The notes under the pieces were generated by a model, which was not told the origin of the DNA, did not search any database, and was given only the letters and a program-made list of their open reading frames with translations. A program made the position numbers and the translations under genes. A stretch of DNA of 64,000 nt from Hippophae tibetana (taxonomy: Eukaryota > Streptophyta > Magnoliopsida > Rosales > Elaeagnaceae), in the NCBI GenBank assembly GCA_037013495.1, contig CM072811.1, positions 42,973,452 to 43,037,451 on the forward strand, given 5' to 3'. Below, piece by piece: positions 10,443 through 22,370 of this stretch (position 1 is its first letter; each line of letters begins with the position of its first letter).

Positions 10443-10585
10443 CATAAGAATATTAACATAATATTTATATTAGATTTAAGAACATCAATGGTATTAACAT
10501 AAAGTCTAAATGTATTATAACATTTTTTTGTAAAGTAAAGATATATTAAACCCCATGGACATTTTAGATAAATATCCTACATTCT

Positions 10586-13500
10586 TAGCTTTACCTTTTT
10601 ATTTTTTATTTTTCATTATCACCGACAAATACCAAAGAGTAAATTACAAGCGTATATTTAAAACAAAATTTGGATTATAAGATAAAACAAAAAATGATTA
10701 TTTTTTTATTCATATTATATATGGATAAAAATATGAATATTTAGAGCATTTAGGGGTATGTATTGGATTAGGAAGACTTTACGTATAATTTATTAAATTT
10801 TTAAAAGCTCTATATAAATTTTAATAAATTTGTATGACTTTTTTCATAAATATTTATAGATTATTTGAGGTTTTTATAAAGTTTAATATATTTTAATTTT
10901 TTTTATCATACTCATGCTTTTTCAATACACTTTTAATTATTTTATAATTTCTTAACGAACCCTTCACAATGATAAAAAAAATACTCCATATGTTATTATT
11001 TATTTTATTTAAAATTTTAATAAAACTTATATTGTGAAAATATCAAGAATTCTTATGAAAGGCAATAATTGAAAAGAAGAAGTGTCCAACTTAACTTATG
11101 TAAAAGTTGTTAGTGTGATATCCTTAGCACCTAATACCTATTAAAAGAAAATTCTTTTAAGATTATTCATTGAGGTTAGTATATGAGAATTTACAAGAAA
11201 ATATTATAATTAATTATAAATTAATTTATTTTTTATGGATATTAATTTTTTTGATAAATTTACGTGACAATATTAAAACAAACCACAACATTGGGTTGGT
11301 GATAAGCTCATAAACTTTAAAAAAGAAAAAAATGAAAAAAGGAGAAAGAAAAAGAAAAAAAGAATGAAATAAAAAAAAGTGAAAAGAGTTATATGTTATT
11401 TGTGATAAATCTTATTTGTATATAAAAAATGTTAAAAATCTTCCAAAATCTTTAATTAAGTGAAATTATAAAGTTTATTTACATTTTGAATATCCTAATA
11501 CTTTTGTAAATATTTTTTGATAAAAAATGTGAGATATATTATTAAAATTTAGATTTTAAAAATACAACAAGAATATCATTTATCAATATAAAATTCATTA
11601 ATACATATTCAAAATCTAAAAGGTTATAACAAAAACAATATTTTTCTATATGAAATTTATTAATATATTTTCAAAATCTAAAAATTGGAGTATACATAAG
11701 GAGAATGATGATTCTTTTAAGAGTACCATCAAATCATAAGTTTCTTCGTCTTATTCATGTTTAAGAATCTTTATACCACTAATCATAATTGCTTAAATAG
11801 ATGTATCACTAAAATTTGAGACTCACGTGGCTTGTTAAATCTTTATAAATTTGAGAGTTATAAAAATATGTAAATACTTTTAATAAAAGACTCCGTACTA
11901 AACAAACTGAGATGGAAAGTCAAATATGATAAAGTGAACCAATGATAATGATAATAGATTATCTATAAAACAAAACTTTGGTGAATGAGAGATCTAAACA
12001 AGAAAAACAAATAAAGAAAGAGGCCCACTAAGAGAAAACTTTCCTTAAGTGTAGAAAAGAAAGTAAGAGACATAGAGAACGAAGTCGAGAGAGAGACTTT
12101 TTCTTTAACTTTTGCTAACAGTTAATACTTTTAACTATTTTTTTGTAAACTCTTAAATGGTACTAATCCTTAAAAGGTTTAAATTGAATTAGCAATTTTT
12201 TTATAAATTCTTAAAAAAAAAGATTTAAATGAATAAAATAAACTTTTAAAAACTTTTAAACTATATTAAAATCTACTAAAATTCCATTGAATTCAACATT
12301 GTTAGATGATTAAAAAAATAAGAGCCCAAACAATCCTCCCCACTCAAATAATTATAAGGAAATAATTCACTTATTTTACTTTTAATGTTCTAATTTATGT
12401 GACACTAATTGTTAGCAATTAGTAAACAAAAAATTCACATTTTATGTGTTAAAGGATCCACACTTCGTATATATTTACCACATATTGAATATATATATAA
12501 CTGTACACCAAAAATAATAAAAGAGAATTTGACTCTAATTATAAACAATTCACTCTAATTATATAGATACTAATATAAGAATCTTAATAAACCACAAGAT
12601 ACTAATGTAGCAAAAAAAAAAAAAAAGATATAAGAGATGAAATAAAGTGATGTCTAGCAACTGAGACACTTCATGTGATGACTGGTCTCAAATGCATAAA
12701 ATTATGTTTATATATATAAAATAAAATAAATAAAATTTTACTTGTTTTGAATTTTATTAATTATCCAAGATTTTATGTAGGCTTATTTAAGGAGCAATAA
12801 ATTAATGATGCAGACTAAAATAAATAATGTCTTGTAAATTTATGAGTACACTATCATTAAACTTATATTAGAATTTAATATTATTTTCTATTTAATTAGA
12901 AATACATTAACATATTTTTATTTATCTAGATTATGTAAATAAAAAAATATATAAGCAATTTAGATTATAACACATTAATATAAAATAACAAATAAGCATT
13001 AAACCTATAGCCTGAAATTATTAAATAAATAAATTAGTATAGGTAAGCAAAAACTCTCCATCCATATTAATTTTATTTGAGGGTATATAATCGAATCATA
13101 ATTGGAGCGAATATCATAAAATAGTGTCAACGCATAGAAAGAAGTCAATATAAATGACATGTCAAAGCCATTATTAATGCAAGTTTAATTAGTCATTGAA
13201 AACGTGTTATTAATTTATTAGGATTAAGTTTTGTAAAATTTGTTATATTTATAGAAAATATATTTTAGATTTATATTTATTAGATAGGGTAGTACAAATT
13301 TATTACATTTATAAAGAATCACAATTTTTTTTATAAAGTAATAGATTTTTATTAATCATTTATATATTTTGATATTTTTATAAAAGTAACGAAATTATAA
13401 TCCTCTATTTAATAAATAAAATGAAATATAACATAAAGATTTTTTATTATTATAAGTAATTGTAACAGTTAGAATATATATATATATATATATATATATG

Positions 13501-13909
13501 AGAATCGTTAATGGTTTTCATCATTTCTGCTTTGTTGTAATTGTTCTAATAATATTTATTAATAATAGTATGCATATAGTAATAAATATATTTTAGTACA
13601 TAGACATTTTTAAGTATATCATATTACTATATTTTTAAGCATATTACTATGTTTTTAAGCATACTACTATATTTTTAAGAAAAATATATTTGTAAAAATA
13701 TACTAATAAATAGATAAAAATTAAAATAAATTATTTAAAAAGAATCATATAATTAATTAAATCAAGTTATCCACTTTTTGATTAGCTATCATCCTGGTTT
13801 TAAATTTCTATTTAGAAGTCAAATCTTAGTAAGCATTATTTATCCGATTATTTAAGGTTTATCCTCAAATCAAATAGTTTATTTAAGATTAATGTCTTTT
13901 TCGATTGAA
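10586..13909. other. AT-rich intergenic stretch, no gene recognised
   Basis: Only short open frames, A/T runs, a purine-rich patch near 11320-11390 and an (AT)n tract at 13474-13499. Some imperfect repeats near 10752 and 12270 hint at an old TIR element, but I could not define its ends. Confidence 0.4.
13474..13499. repeat. (AT)n microsatellite
   Basis: Uninterrupted AT dinucleotide run. Confidence 0.9.
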
Positions 13910-14215
13910 GCTTAAATTATGGGTGAGTAAAATATCCGATCAATTCGAAAAATCCAAAAATATGATAAAATTTGAAAAAAATGAGTGGTTTCGATCCGAA
14001 GTCGGATTGGATTTTATCAATCCGCTCGGATTCGAATTATGATTCGGATTAGAAATGTTCAAATCTGTATAATTCGATTCGATATATTTAATATATTATT
14101 TTAAAAAATATATATAATAATTAATAAACCTAATTATCTAACCTAACTTATTAAACCTAATATCAGTTGTCGTATCTCTTAACACAACACAAAACCTAAT
14201 TTTTTCCAACTGCCT

Positions 14216-14525
14216 TCATCTCTCTCTGCTTCCATTGCTGGTTTCAAACTTTGAATCATGCTCGTTGCTCTAGCCTATGTTGCTCGCTACTTCAGTCTCT
14301 ACTGCTCGTTGCTTTTTCGCTCTATTACTCGTTGCTTTGCCGCTCTACTGCTCGCTGCTCTACTACTCCTTTTTCTACAGCTTGTCGCTCATCGTTCTAT
14401 TGTTCGCCGCTCTGCTGTCACCGCTATCTTGCTATTCGATGTTCCCATATCGTATGTCCTTGTTCACTGTTCGCTCCTATCGATGTTCGTTGTTCTTCAT
14501 CATCCTGCACAGAAGGTTATATTTG
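14216..14525 (+). repeat. CT-rich low-complexity segment in the hAT element
   Basis: Repeated TGCTCGTTGCTC/GCTGCTC-type motifs make all three plus-strand frames open over about 270-350 bases. The translations are Ser/Leu/Cys-rich without domain resemblance. The segment lies about 1.1 kb upstream of the transposase and could be its promoter/5' leader or a captured piece. I do not call it coding. Confidence 0.5.
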
Positions 14526-15396
14526 TTTGAACTTTTTCCTTTTTTTGAATTTTGATTTTATATCTAATATTCAAATGCTTTGTTTTGACTGTTATTGATA
14601 TTTATTACTTTTATTTCAAATGGATGTGTGAAGTAATAGGCTATCTAGAACATATTGTGTGATTTACTGTTTTCTTATAGTAATTTTCAAGAGCTATGAG
14701 ATGAAATTACGAGTCTGAGTGGAAATGTGATTGTATTGTAAAACAAAAATTGGGTGACATTATAAGAAAACTTTGAACGGTCATAACTTTGTGTTGGGAG
14801 GTCTATTTTGGACGAATTGTTTTTTGATTCCATGTAACTTTTCGATTTCCAAATTGCCAAAGGCGGTTTGTCCATAGTTTTTCCCAAAAAATGTTGTTTT
14901 TCATGCTTTAATTGAGTTATAAAAAATTTTAAGTTACTTTTAAAATATTGAGGTCTATTAATATTGAACAATGAAGCACCAAAAATTGGATATTTTATGT
15001 TAATTTCAAAGATATGTTATAAGGCAATATTTGACCCAAAAAAATTAGATAAAAATGCAATATATTTAACCTTCTATTTCTGGTTAATTAAAAGAAATTG
15101 ATGTTTATGGCATAAATCTTTCGTGGCTTGGTGGAACAAATATAAGCATTGTAGTACATCATGGTTATTTACATAATTATAAAAACCAATATCATAAAAC
15201 ATTGTTTTATAAATGGTGCGTGTTAATTGAACATTTCATTCGTATTATTAAATTTTTAGTTATATTATATATAAATGTTCAATACATATTTTAAATCACA
15301 TGAAAGCAAACATGTCTAACATCACCCCACGTCTATGTCCACATTTTTACAATTATTTAGTGCAAATTTCTTATATTCTTTTCTACAACTATACAT

Positions 15397-17310
15397 ATGA
15401 CTTTAGATAAAGATAAGGATACACTTTATGTGATTGAAGAAGTAAATAAAGATGAAAGTGCAACATAACCAACTTAAGAAGAAGATTCTGTAAGTACTCC
15501 AATTCTTAACCTCTGCATTGCTTCTAAAGAAGATAGTAAAAAGGTTTCCTCTAGATCTAGTAGTGAAGCATGTGCTCATTTTACCATAGAAGGGGTAGGG
15601 CAACAACGTAAAGCTATATGAAAATATTGTAAGAAACAATATAAGTATGTGTCAAGCAAATCTGGCACGTCAAATTTGCTTGTACATATTTCCATTGGAT
15701 ATGATAAGTTTCTCGGTAAAGTTCTTAAGAAACAAAAAACTTTAGCTTTCTATAAGGAAGGAAGTCTTGTACCTCACACTTTTAATGCTGAAAGATGTAG
15801 AGAAAAATTGGTGAGAATGATAATAAAAGATGAATTGTCATTTAATATCATAGAAGGTGAAGGATTTAAGGAGTGTATTGAAGAGCTACAACCTTTGTTT
15901 AAAATCCCTTCTCGTTGGACTATTGCAAGAGATTGTTTGAATTTGTACATTATTGAAAGAATAAAATTGAAAGAGTTGTTGAATAGAACTAGTAAAAGAA
16001 TATGTCTTACCACTAATACATGGACATCTTGTCAGAATTTATGTTATATGTATTTAACTGTTCATTTTGTTGATAATGGTTTGAATTTACAAAAGAGAAT
16101 CTTGAACTTTTGTCAAGTTTCAAATTATAAAGATGATACACTTGGTAGAGCAATTGAAACATGTTTGTTAGATTGGAGCATTGATAGGATATTATGTATT
16201 AAAGTTGATAATACAAGTTCTAATGATACTGCACTTACTTATTTGAAAAAATGTATCAATGGCCGAGGTAATGCAATTTTAGAATCAAAACACTTGCACA
16301 TGCAATGTGGTGCACATATTCTAAATTTAATTGTTGAGCATGGTTTGAAAGAATATGACATATCAATAAATAGGATTCGTGTTGTTGTAAGATACGTGAG
16401 AGGATCACTAATTAGACTGCAAAAATTTAAGAGTGCTACTGAAATGGAAAAACTCTATACTCAAAAACTTGTTTGTTTAGATGTTACGACAAGGTGAAAT
16501 TCAACTTATTTGATGTTGGATTCTGCAACTTATTTTCAAAAAGTATTTGAAAGGTTAGAGATCACTGATTTAGGGTACTATCAAGAGTTTTGTTGAGGTG
16601 AAATTAAACAAGCTCCTACTATAATGGATTGGGATAATGCTAGACATTTTGTCCAATTTTTGAAAGTTTTTAATGAAGCAACATTAATGTTTTTTGGATC
16701 TTTGTATGTGACTTCTAATTTCTTCTTAGATCATATTTGTTTTATTCATGATCAACTTGATATGTGGAGTAAATGTGAGGATTACATTATGATGAAGATG
16801 ACTAGTGATATGAAGGTAAAGTTTGACAAATATTGGGGAGCAATATCTAAAATGAACATGATGTTATTTGTATCTGTTTTACTTGATCCTAGGCATAAAA
16901 AATGTTCTTTACATCTAAGTTTGCTAGAATTGTGTAATAGGGATGATATTGAGGCATCAATTAGTTCAAAAATGGTGAAAAAAATTTAGGAAAATATGTA
17001 CGAGGAGTATATATCCATATAGGAGTTCCTTATCTTCTAAAACTGTACAATCTTTGATTTGTACTCAAAATTGCATTCATTCGTCTCTAATCATTAATAT
17101 CCAAGAGTCACTTGATGAAATTGAGGCTCTAGAATCAAGTATATTGCATAAAACTTTCAAATATATATTTTGAATATATATATAGATTTATTTGTTATCA
17201 AATATACATTATTATGTTTATTAGCTCATTATTTATGTATATTTTTAACTTTTTAATTTTTCATCATGCAGATGTTCTTGATGGTATTGGTGACTTAAAC
17301 CTTGAATGAT
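15397..17310 (+). pseudogene. hAT transposase (BED zinc-finger, RICESLEEPER-like), broken
   Basis: The frame can be followed from ATG 15397 through an acidic leader to a BED-type finger (KYCKKQYKYVSSKSGTSNLLVH, about 15625-15690, longest uninterrupted part from 15649). The catalytic core follows: TNTWTSC, VDNTSSND, HMQCGAHILNLIV, then VTTR-stop-NSTYLML at 16482-16515, DWDNARHFVQFLKVF, and MLFVSVLLDPRHK near 16860-16900. The stop in TR-x-NSTY is TGA where the family has Trp, and another TGA replaces the first zinc Cys near 15619. Additional stops are at about 15465, 16595 and 16989. The C-terminal hAT dimerisation region was not found, and the sequence to 17310 looks like degenerate intron and tail. 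The reading is incompatible with a working transposase. Confidence 0.85.
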
Positions 17311-17904
17311 TATCAAAAAGAGTTCTTGTTATTATTAATGTTTAGAGAGTGAAGTTAATTTATGTAATTTATATTTAATTTTTTGGAGTTAAATTATTAC
17401 TATGTATATTTGGAGTTAAATTATGTAATTGATGTTGAATTTTTTCTTTTTGATTATTTTTGTTGAATTATTTTTAATCATGTTGTCACCTACTTTTTAA
17501 TTTGTATGAAAAATGTTTTTATTTTAGAATTTTTTTTATTTTATATAATTTTTCATTTTATATGTTGAAATTATATCAGATTTAGATTTATTTGGATTGA
17601 CATTTATAGTGGTTCGGATCAGATTGATATTTCATAATTTTCTTATTTATGTAATTTTTTTAATAAATTAAAATTAAATTTTTGACTCTATCCGATCGGA
17701 TTGGCATTTAAAGCGGATTTGAATTGAATAATTTTTGGATCAGATCGAATTCGGATTGAATTAAAATTGATGGATTCAGATTTGTTCAGATTGGCATGTA
17801 CATTGGATCGAATTTTGATTGAATAATTCATAATTTCCTTCGGATCGGATTCAAATTGACCTCAAATTTGCGGTTTCGAACCAATGTTCACCCCTAGCTT
17901 AGAT

Positions 17905-18344
17905 TATGCATAATGATTTTATTGAGGTTTAGGATTGTTAGTTATATATTCTTTATTTCTCTTTTATCGATTTCTTCTTTATTATTATTATTATTATTTG
18001 CCTATGACAACTATAAATTTAGCAATCATTAAGTTGCAACAAGTAACATTTTTCCCTTGATTTGACTATTTGATTTTTTATTTGTATTTTTTCCTTTTAA
18101 TATTTCTCAAATATCATTGTACTTTTATTATTTTAGGCTTTTTTCCTCCATTATTATTGATTTATTTGATAACTTTAAATTGACTTTTGACTTTTGAGTA
18201 ATAGAGTTGCAACTCTTATGATCAATTTTGCATGTTTTATTCTTATTTATTTTTAAACTTAATTGCTTATTAGATTAATAATTTGTTATTGTTAATGTAT
18301 ATTTGTTAATAGATTAATATATTTTTATTATTGTATATCATATC
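17905..18344. other. no gene recognised
   Basis: AT-rich spacer between the right hAT duplication and a copia fragment. Nothing recognisable. Confidence 0.4.
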
Positions 18345-18714
18345 TGCTTTGATACCATGTTATATCATATATGTTAATGTCTTCCATGAACAAATTAAAC
18401 ATATCGAGATTGATTGTCACTTTATTCGTTCTCATCTTGTCCATGGTATTCTCAAGCTTTTCTCCATCTCTTTTACGTTCAACTTACAAATATCTTCACC
18501 AAGGCACTTCCTAAGGGACGCACTCGTAATTTGATTGAAAACCTCAAGTTGGTCTCACATTCATCTTGAGTTTGAGGGGGGTTGTTGTATATCTATTAAT
18601 ATATATCATGTTATGTGTTTTAGGCATATCTAGTTTACTTGTAACTCTTATATAAAGATATCATGTATATTCCTTAACATACAGAATACAATACAATTAT
18701 TATGTACTTTTAAC
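18345..18714 (+). mobile_element. copia 3' fragment: RNase H tail, polypurine tract and LTR
   Basis: VFHEQIKHIEIDCHFIR (18380-18430) is the conserved copia RNase H end (HERTKHIE-type motif). It is followed by a degenerate TKAL-like segment and a polypurine tract (GAGTTTGAGGGGGG, about 18569-18582). An LTR-like segment then runs from TGTTG at 18583 to TTTTAACA at 18714 (132 bp), with a TATATAAAG promoter-like box near 18652. The rest of the element is missing on the left. Confidence 0.75.
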
Positions 18715-19079
18715 AGTTATATTAATATTTTAAGGTTTTTTAAAGTTTAAATTTGAGTTAATTTATGTGTTCTATTAATATTTCCATGTTTAATGCTTAT
18801 TAGATTAATAGTAACTTTTATTAATATTTTTAAGGTCTTTTAAAGTTGAAGTTTGAAGCTTATACCTTAAATTACCTTCATGCTTACGTCTCATAGTGCT
18901 TTAAGGCTTAAGCTTCATCTCACTTAAGGAAGTCATTTTGATGCTTAATATAGCATTTTACAACATTGATCCATTTACTATTCGTCTGTTAGCTCTCCAT
19001 ACAGAAAGACATTCTTTACATCAAATTACAATAAAAATTAATCCAAATTCATAACGATGTAAAGTATAACTCGCATTAT

Positions 19080-19640
19080 GTTCAACTTGGCCACATAACC
19101 AAATATCTCTTGATATATATTGTCAAATTCATAAGTTTAAGCATATCTTTCAGTCATTACTTTGGAAAATTCATGAGTAGTAGATATGTCATAAGAGGTG
19201 ACTCAAAAACATTTACCTCATAATCAATTCTGGAAGACTCATTTGATGGCATGGTAATATCATCAAGAAAAGTATAAGCATTAAGAGGTAGGGGCATAAC
19301 TGTAACTTCTTTACTCCTATTAAATTGTTGTTGGAACAAATGAGGTGGTACTTCCTTATTAGATTCGGGTTCTCGCATAAGATGAGAAGACTCTAAAGAG
19401 TCATTATATTTTATGGGAGAAGGATCCTCCACTTTATTAGAAATTAAAAACTTTTTTTCTTCCAACTACAATGTCTCATCTTTCGTATTATGAATCTCCA
19501 CTCAAGAGGAGGCAAAGAAATATCACTCACGTTCACAAAATTGAACATCCAAAGAAACATAGTATTTACTATTAGGTGGGTAAAAATATTTATACCGAGA
19601 AAGATATATTTTTGTAAGGCTTATGAACATTGATAAACAA
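19080..19640 (-). pseudogene. copia integrase C-terminus and linker remnant (minus-strand element)
   Basis: Read on the minus strand, about 19600-19500 gives FYPPNSKYYVSLDVQFCE, which fits the end of copia integrase. The Ser/Pro/Glu-rich linker before RT follows, with a 102-codon open stretch at 19157-19465. It lines up as the continuation of the minus-strand copia pieces at 22370-24900, so the DNA between is a later insertion. Confidence 0.6.
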
Positions 19641-19738
19641 AAAGTTTAAATATAATTTAGTTTGTAAGTGCGTTTTTCAATATCACTATTCAAGCCAAAG
19701 AAATTACCGAGTTACAAATGACCATATTTTAAGTATAC

Positions 19739-20954
19739 TGTTGTTTTTATACACGTTAGATTTCATATTAGACATATAAGAATATTTAGTGTATAGATTA
19801 CTTGATCGATCAAGTAATGTTTGGATCAATCATGGAGGTAGATCAATAGAGTATTAATCTATTACATTCTATGTTCTCTTAGGTTGATTTTAAATTGGGG
19901 AAAATTGATCAAAGTTTTGGGTTTGGTCAATCGAAGGACTAGATTGATTGAGAATCGATCATATTCAATCTACTTGGTCTCGAGTTTTTATTTCTCTTGC
20001 CTAAATTGATCGAAAAAGGGTTTTGATCGATCGAGCTTGGTCTAGATTGGCAAGCTCGTTCGATCAGCGAAAACTTCAACTTTAACCTAATTGTTTACTC
20101 GAGAAAAACATTAAAATTATCGTATTTTTCTTATATTTACTACTCTATGAATTATTTAATGGATAAATTTGTAATTATACTTTAACCTAACATTAAGGCT
20201 TTAATATTTTTTTTATTTAAATAACCCAATGTCTTTTACTCCCTTAACCATAAGAGCAACAATCTTTTCATTTTAAGCTTTCTCTCTCAAGTTGTTTTGC
20301 AAAAACTAAATCATATTTTTTTAGGCTTTTTTCTTTAATTAATTTATCAAATATTTTATAGTTATGTTTAATTGATTAATAAGTCCATTTTATTTATGAT
20401 CATATGCATCATCTTTCGTTCTAGGATTTTCAAGTTGATTTTTATTTAATTGATATTTTATTAAATCATATAGCTAGAATTTTTTACTATTGAATATGCT
20501 CTAGGTCACGCCTTGCACTTGTCTTATTGTGCTAACTTCTTAGGTACCAGCTGAACATATTCGATAACTCCTATGACTCGACTTTATCGAAACATTAGTC
20601 CAGAGCCATATACCTTGCTAATGGAAATTGTGAAAGAAGGTAGTGGCTTGTAAGTAGATTACTTGGAGACATAACCTATGACAGGTAGTTTGAGTTCTAA
20701 CCGTGTAACTGAATATTATTTTCATAGTGAATAATTAGGTGTTCCAGTAGACCGATGGTTTTTCTATTAGGTTATTGTTATAACTTAGGTTGTTTCCACC
20801 TAAAAATATCATGTGTCAATATTTATTTATTTTTATTTTATTTTATTTACACACGATTGAATATCTGGCCGTTTGTGAAATTTTAATTTGGCATACTTTG
20901 ATTAATTACCTATTCACCCTTCTAGTTAATTACATTTGTAACTAAAAACTTTCA
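19739..20954 (+). repeat. candidate copia LTR (plus strand)
   Basis: The right end ...ACTTTCA is followed at once by a primer-site-like sequence, TTGCTATCAGAGTGC (20956-20970), close to TTGGTATCAGAGC. The LTR contains several inverted GATCGATC/TCGATCGA motifs (19800-20060). The left end TGTTGTTTTTATACACG is a guess. Confidence 0.5.
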
Positions 20955-20989
20955 ATTGCTATCAGAGTGCGTAACTAGATAAACTTGGT

Positions 20990-22370
20990 GTATGCCTAGG
21001 ACCTTGTTATGCATCATTTGAGAAAGGATTCGTCTATAACTCATGCTATTTTATTTGACGAGTCTAACTATTTATATTGAAAGGCTCGTATAAGGGCCTT
21101 TCTACATTCTATTGATGAGAGTGTTTGAAATTTTATTATTTATGATTAGAAACCATCTATGGTCACTAAAGATAATGTTTTCATTCTTAAACCAAGGAGT
21201 GAATGGACCATTGAAGATAAAACCAATAGTACTAGAATAAAAAAGGTATAAATGCTATCTTTAGTGTTGTGTGCTGATGAGTATCAATGTATATCTGATA
21301 TTGATACTGCCAAGTATGCTTCAGATAATTTATAGGTTGCCCATGAGGGGACCACATAAGTTAAAAGAACTAAACTCCACATGCTAGGCACTAAGTTTGT
21401 AAACCTTAGAATGGAAGAGTCCAAGACCTTTTCAAAATTTTATATTGAAAAACAAATTGAGGAATTCAGGTTAGTTTGAAAGATTCTTTGCTCATTACCA
21501 GATAGTTTCTATGCAAAATTTAATGTCATAGATGAAAGCAAATATATGAACACCTTCAAAATTGAGGAATTAGTTGGCTCACTTTTAACCTTTGAGATGA
21601 GCTTTTGAACTCTTACAAAGAACAAAGGTGTTGCCTTTAAAACCGCTATGATAAAATTAATGACAATGACAATGACTCATAGCCAAAAGACTAAAAACAA
21701 TCTTTGACAAAAAGAATCCATAAAGCAAAGGACAATCAAGTTGCCCAAATGATCATAATCTAAGAGAACTCAAATCTATAAGTTCTGAAGGTAAGAAATC
21801 TAAACCTATTGGACCTCAATATTTTAAATGTATGGGTTATGATCATTTTACATCTAAGTATGCCAACAAAAATAATATCATTGGAAGAGCCTTCAATGCT
21901 ATACTCAGTAACTCTCAATCCAGCTAAATAAAAAAAAAGTAACACCAACTTTTTTAAATTTATTGCAACAATTGATAGATACTTCAGTAAGTTTGATATT
22001 AATTCAGACAATGAGAAAAGTGACTATGAATTCCTACTGAACAAATTTAACGCAAATAGCCTCGATGAATTGTTAATAGATTTAATAGGATGTAAGAAGG
22101 AAAATGATAGATTACTTATTGAAGTAACTAAATTGAATGATAAACTGGGAACCTATGAAACAAATTCCTCCATGTTAGAAAAGGAAAAAACTTGAGCTAT
22201 CTGAACGTATTAATGATTTGAATTCAAGTCTCACAAGTCTAAAATAGAAAAACCATAATCTGGTATAAGAACTTGAAGAATCTAAGGAAGTTATCAAAAG
22301 CTTAACCTTTGGAGTTGAAATGTTAAAGGTTTATGGAAAAAATTTTGGAGACAAGAGATGAATAGGCTAT
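20990..22370 (+). pseudogene. copia gag (UBN2-type) remnant, plus strand
   Basis: Collinear pieces on the plus strand are SNYLYWKARI (near 21065), a KTFSKFYIEKQIEEFR-type block (near 21427), ILCSLPDSFYAKFNVIDESK (21482-21541), FKIEELVGSLLTFEM (21556-21600) and a half-lost zinc knuckle with KCMGYDHFTSK (about 21827-21860). This is the gag order of plant copia elements. Numerous stops interrupt it, and the later part is coiled-coil-like without pol. It appears inserted into the minus-strand copia copy. Confidence 0.7.

Larger units (their letters stand above)
7548..10585 (+). mobile_element. endogenous pararetrovirus (Caulimoviridae-like), copy 1, truncated
   Basis: Decayed viral DNA in the order reverse transcriptase, RNase H, charged coiled-coil segment, viroplasmin-like domain, further degenerate ORF, poly(A)-signal-like region, then a tRNA-Met primer site. 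It is collinear with copy 2 (from about 58130 onward), and homology to copy 2 continues about 150 bp past the primer site. The movement-protein, coat-protein and protease regions seen in copy 2 are absent, and homology begins near 7548. Stops and frameshifts occur throughout. There are no LTRs or integrase, which fits a pararetrovirus and not an LTR retrotransposon. Presence of a viroplasmin domain after the polymerase points to a caulimovirus, soymovirus, cavemovirus or solendovirus relative, not a badnavirus. Confidence 0.85.
13918..17896 (+). mobile_element. hAT-superfamily DNA transposon, inactive, about 4 kb
   Basis: The ends are TATGGGTGAG at the left and, read inward on the minus strand, TAGGGGTGAA at the right: short hAT-type terminal inverted repeats. 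They are flanked by 8-bp duplications GCTTAAAT (13910-13917) and GCTTAGAT (17897-17904), differing at one base. Both subterminal regions (about 13990-14090 and 17600-17870) carry many GGATT/TCGGATT-type motifs in both orientations, the kind of repeat hAT transposases bind. A transposase pseudogene occupies the right half. The 8-bp TSD, TIR and transposase agree, so the boundaries are well supported. Confidence 0.9.

Noticed and set aside
7548..10585. Gypsy LTR retrotransposon instead of pararetrovirus
   Set aside because: No LTRs or integrase, the viroplasmin-like domain follows RNase H, and the primer site lies downstream of the polymerase as in circular pararetroviral genomes.
10752..12310. 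Possible large TIR element (GGGGTATGTATTGGATTAGG... and an AATTCAACATTG end)
   Set aside because: The candidate inverted repeats are AT-rich and align poorly, and no duplication was found.
14251..14598. Overlapping plus-strand ORFs of 90-115 codons
   Set aside because: All three frames are open because of a CT-rich repeat; no domain resemblance, so not called as genes.
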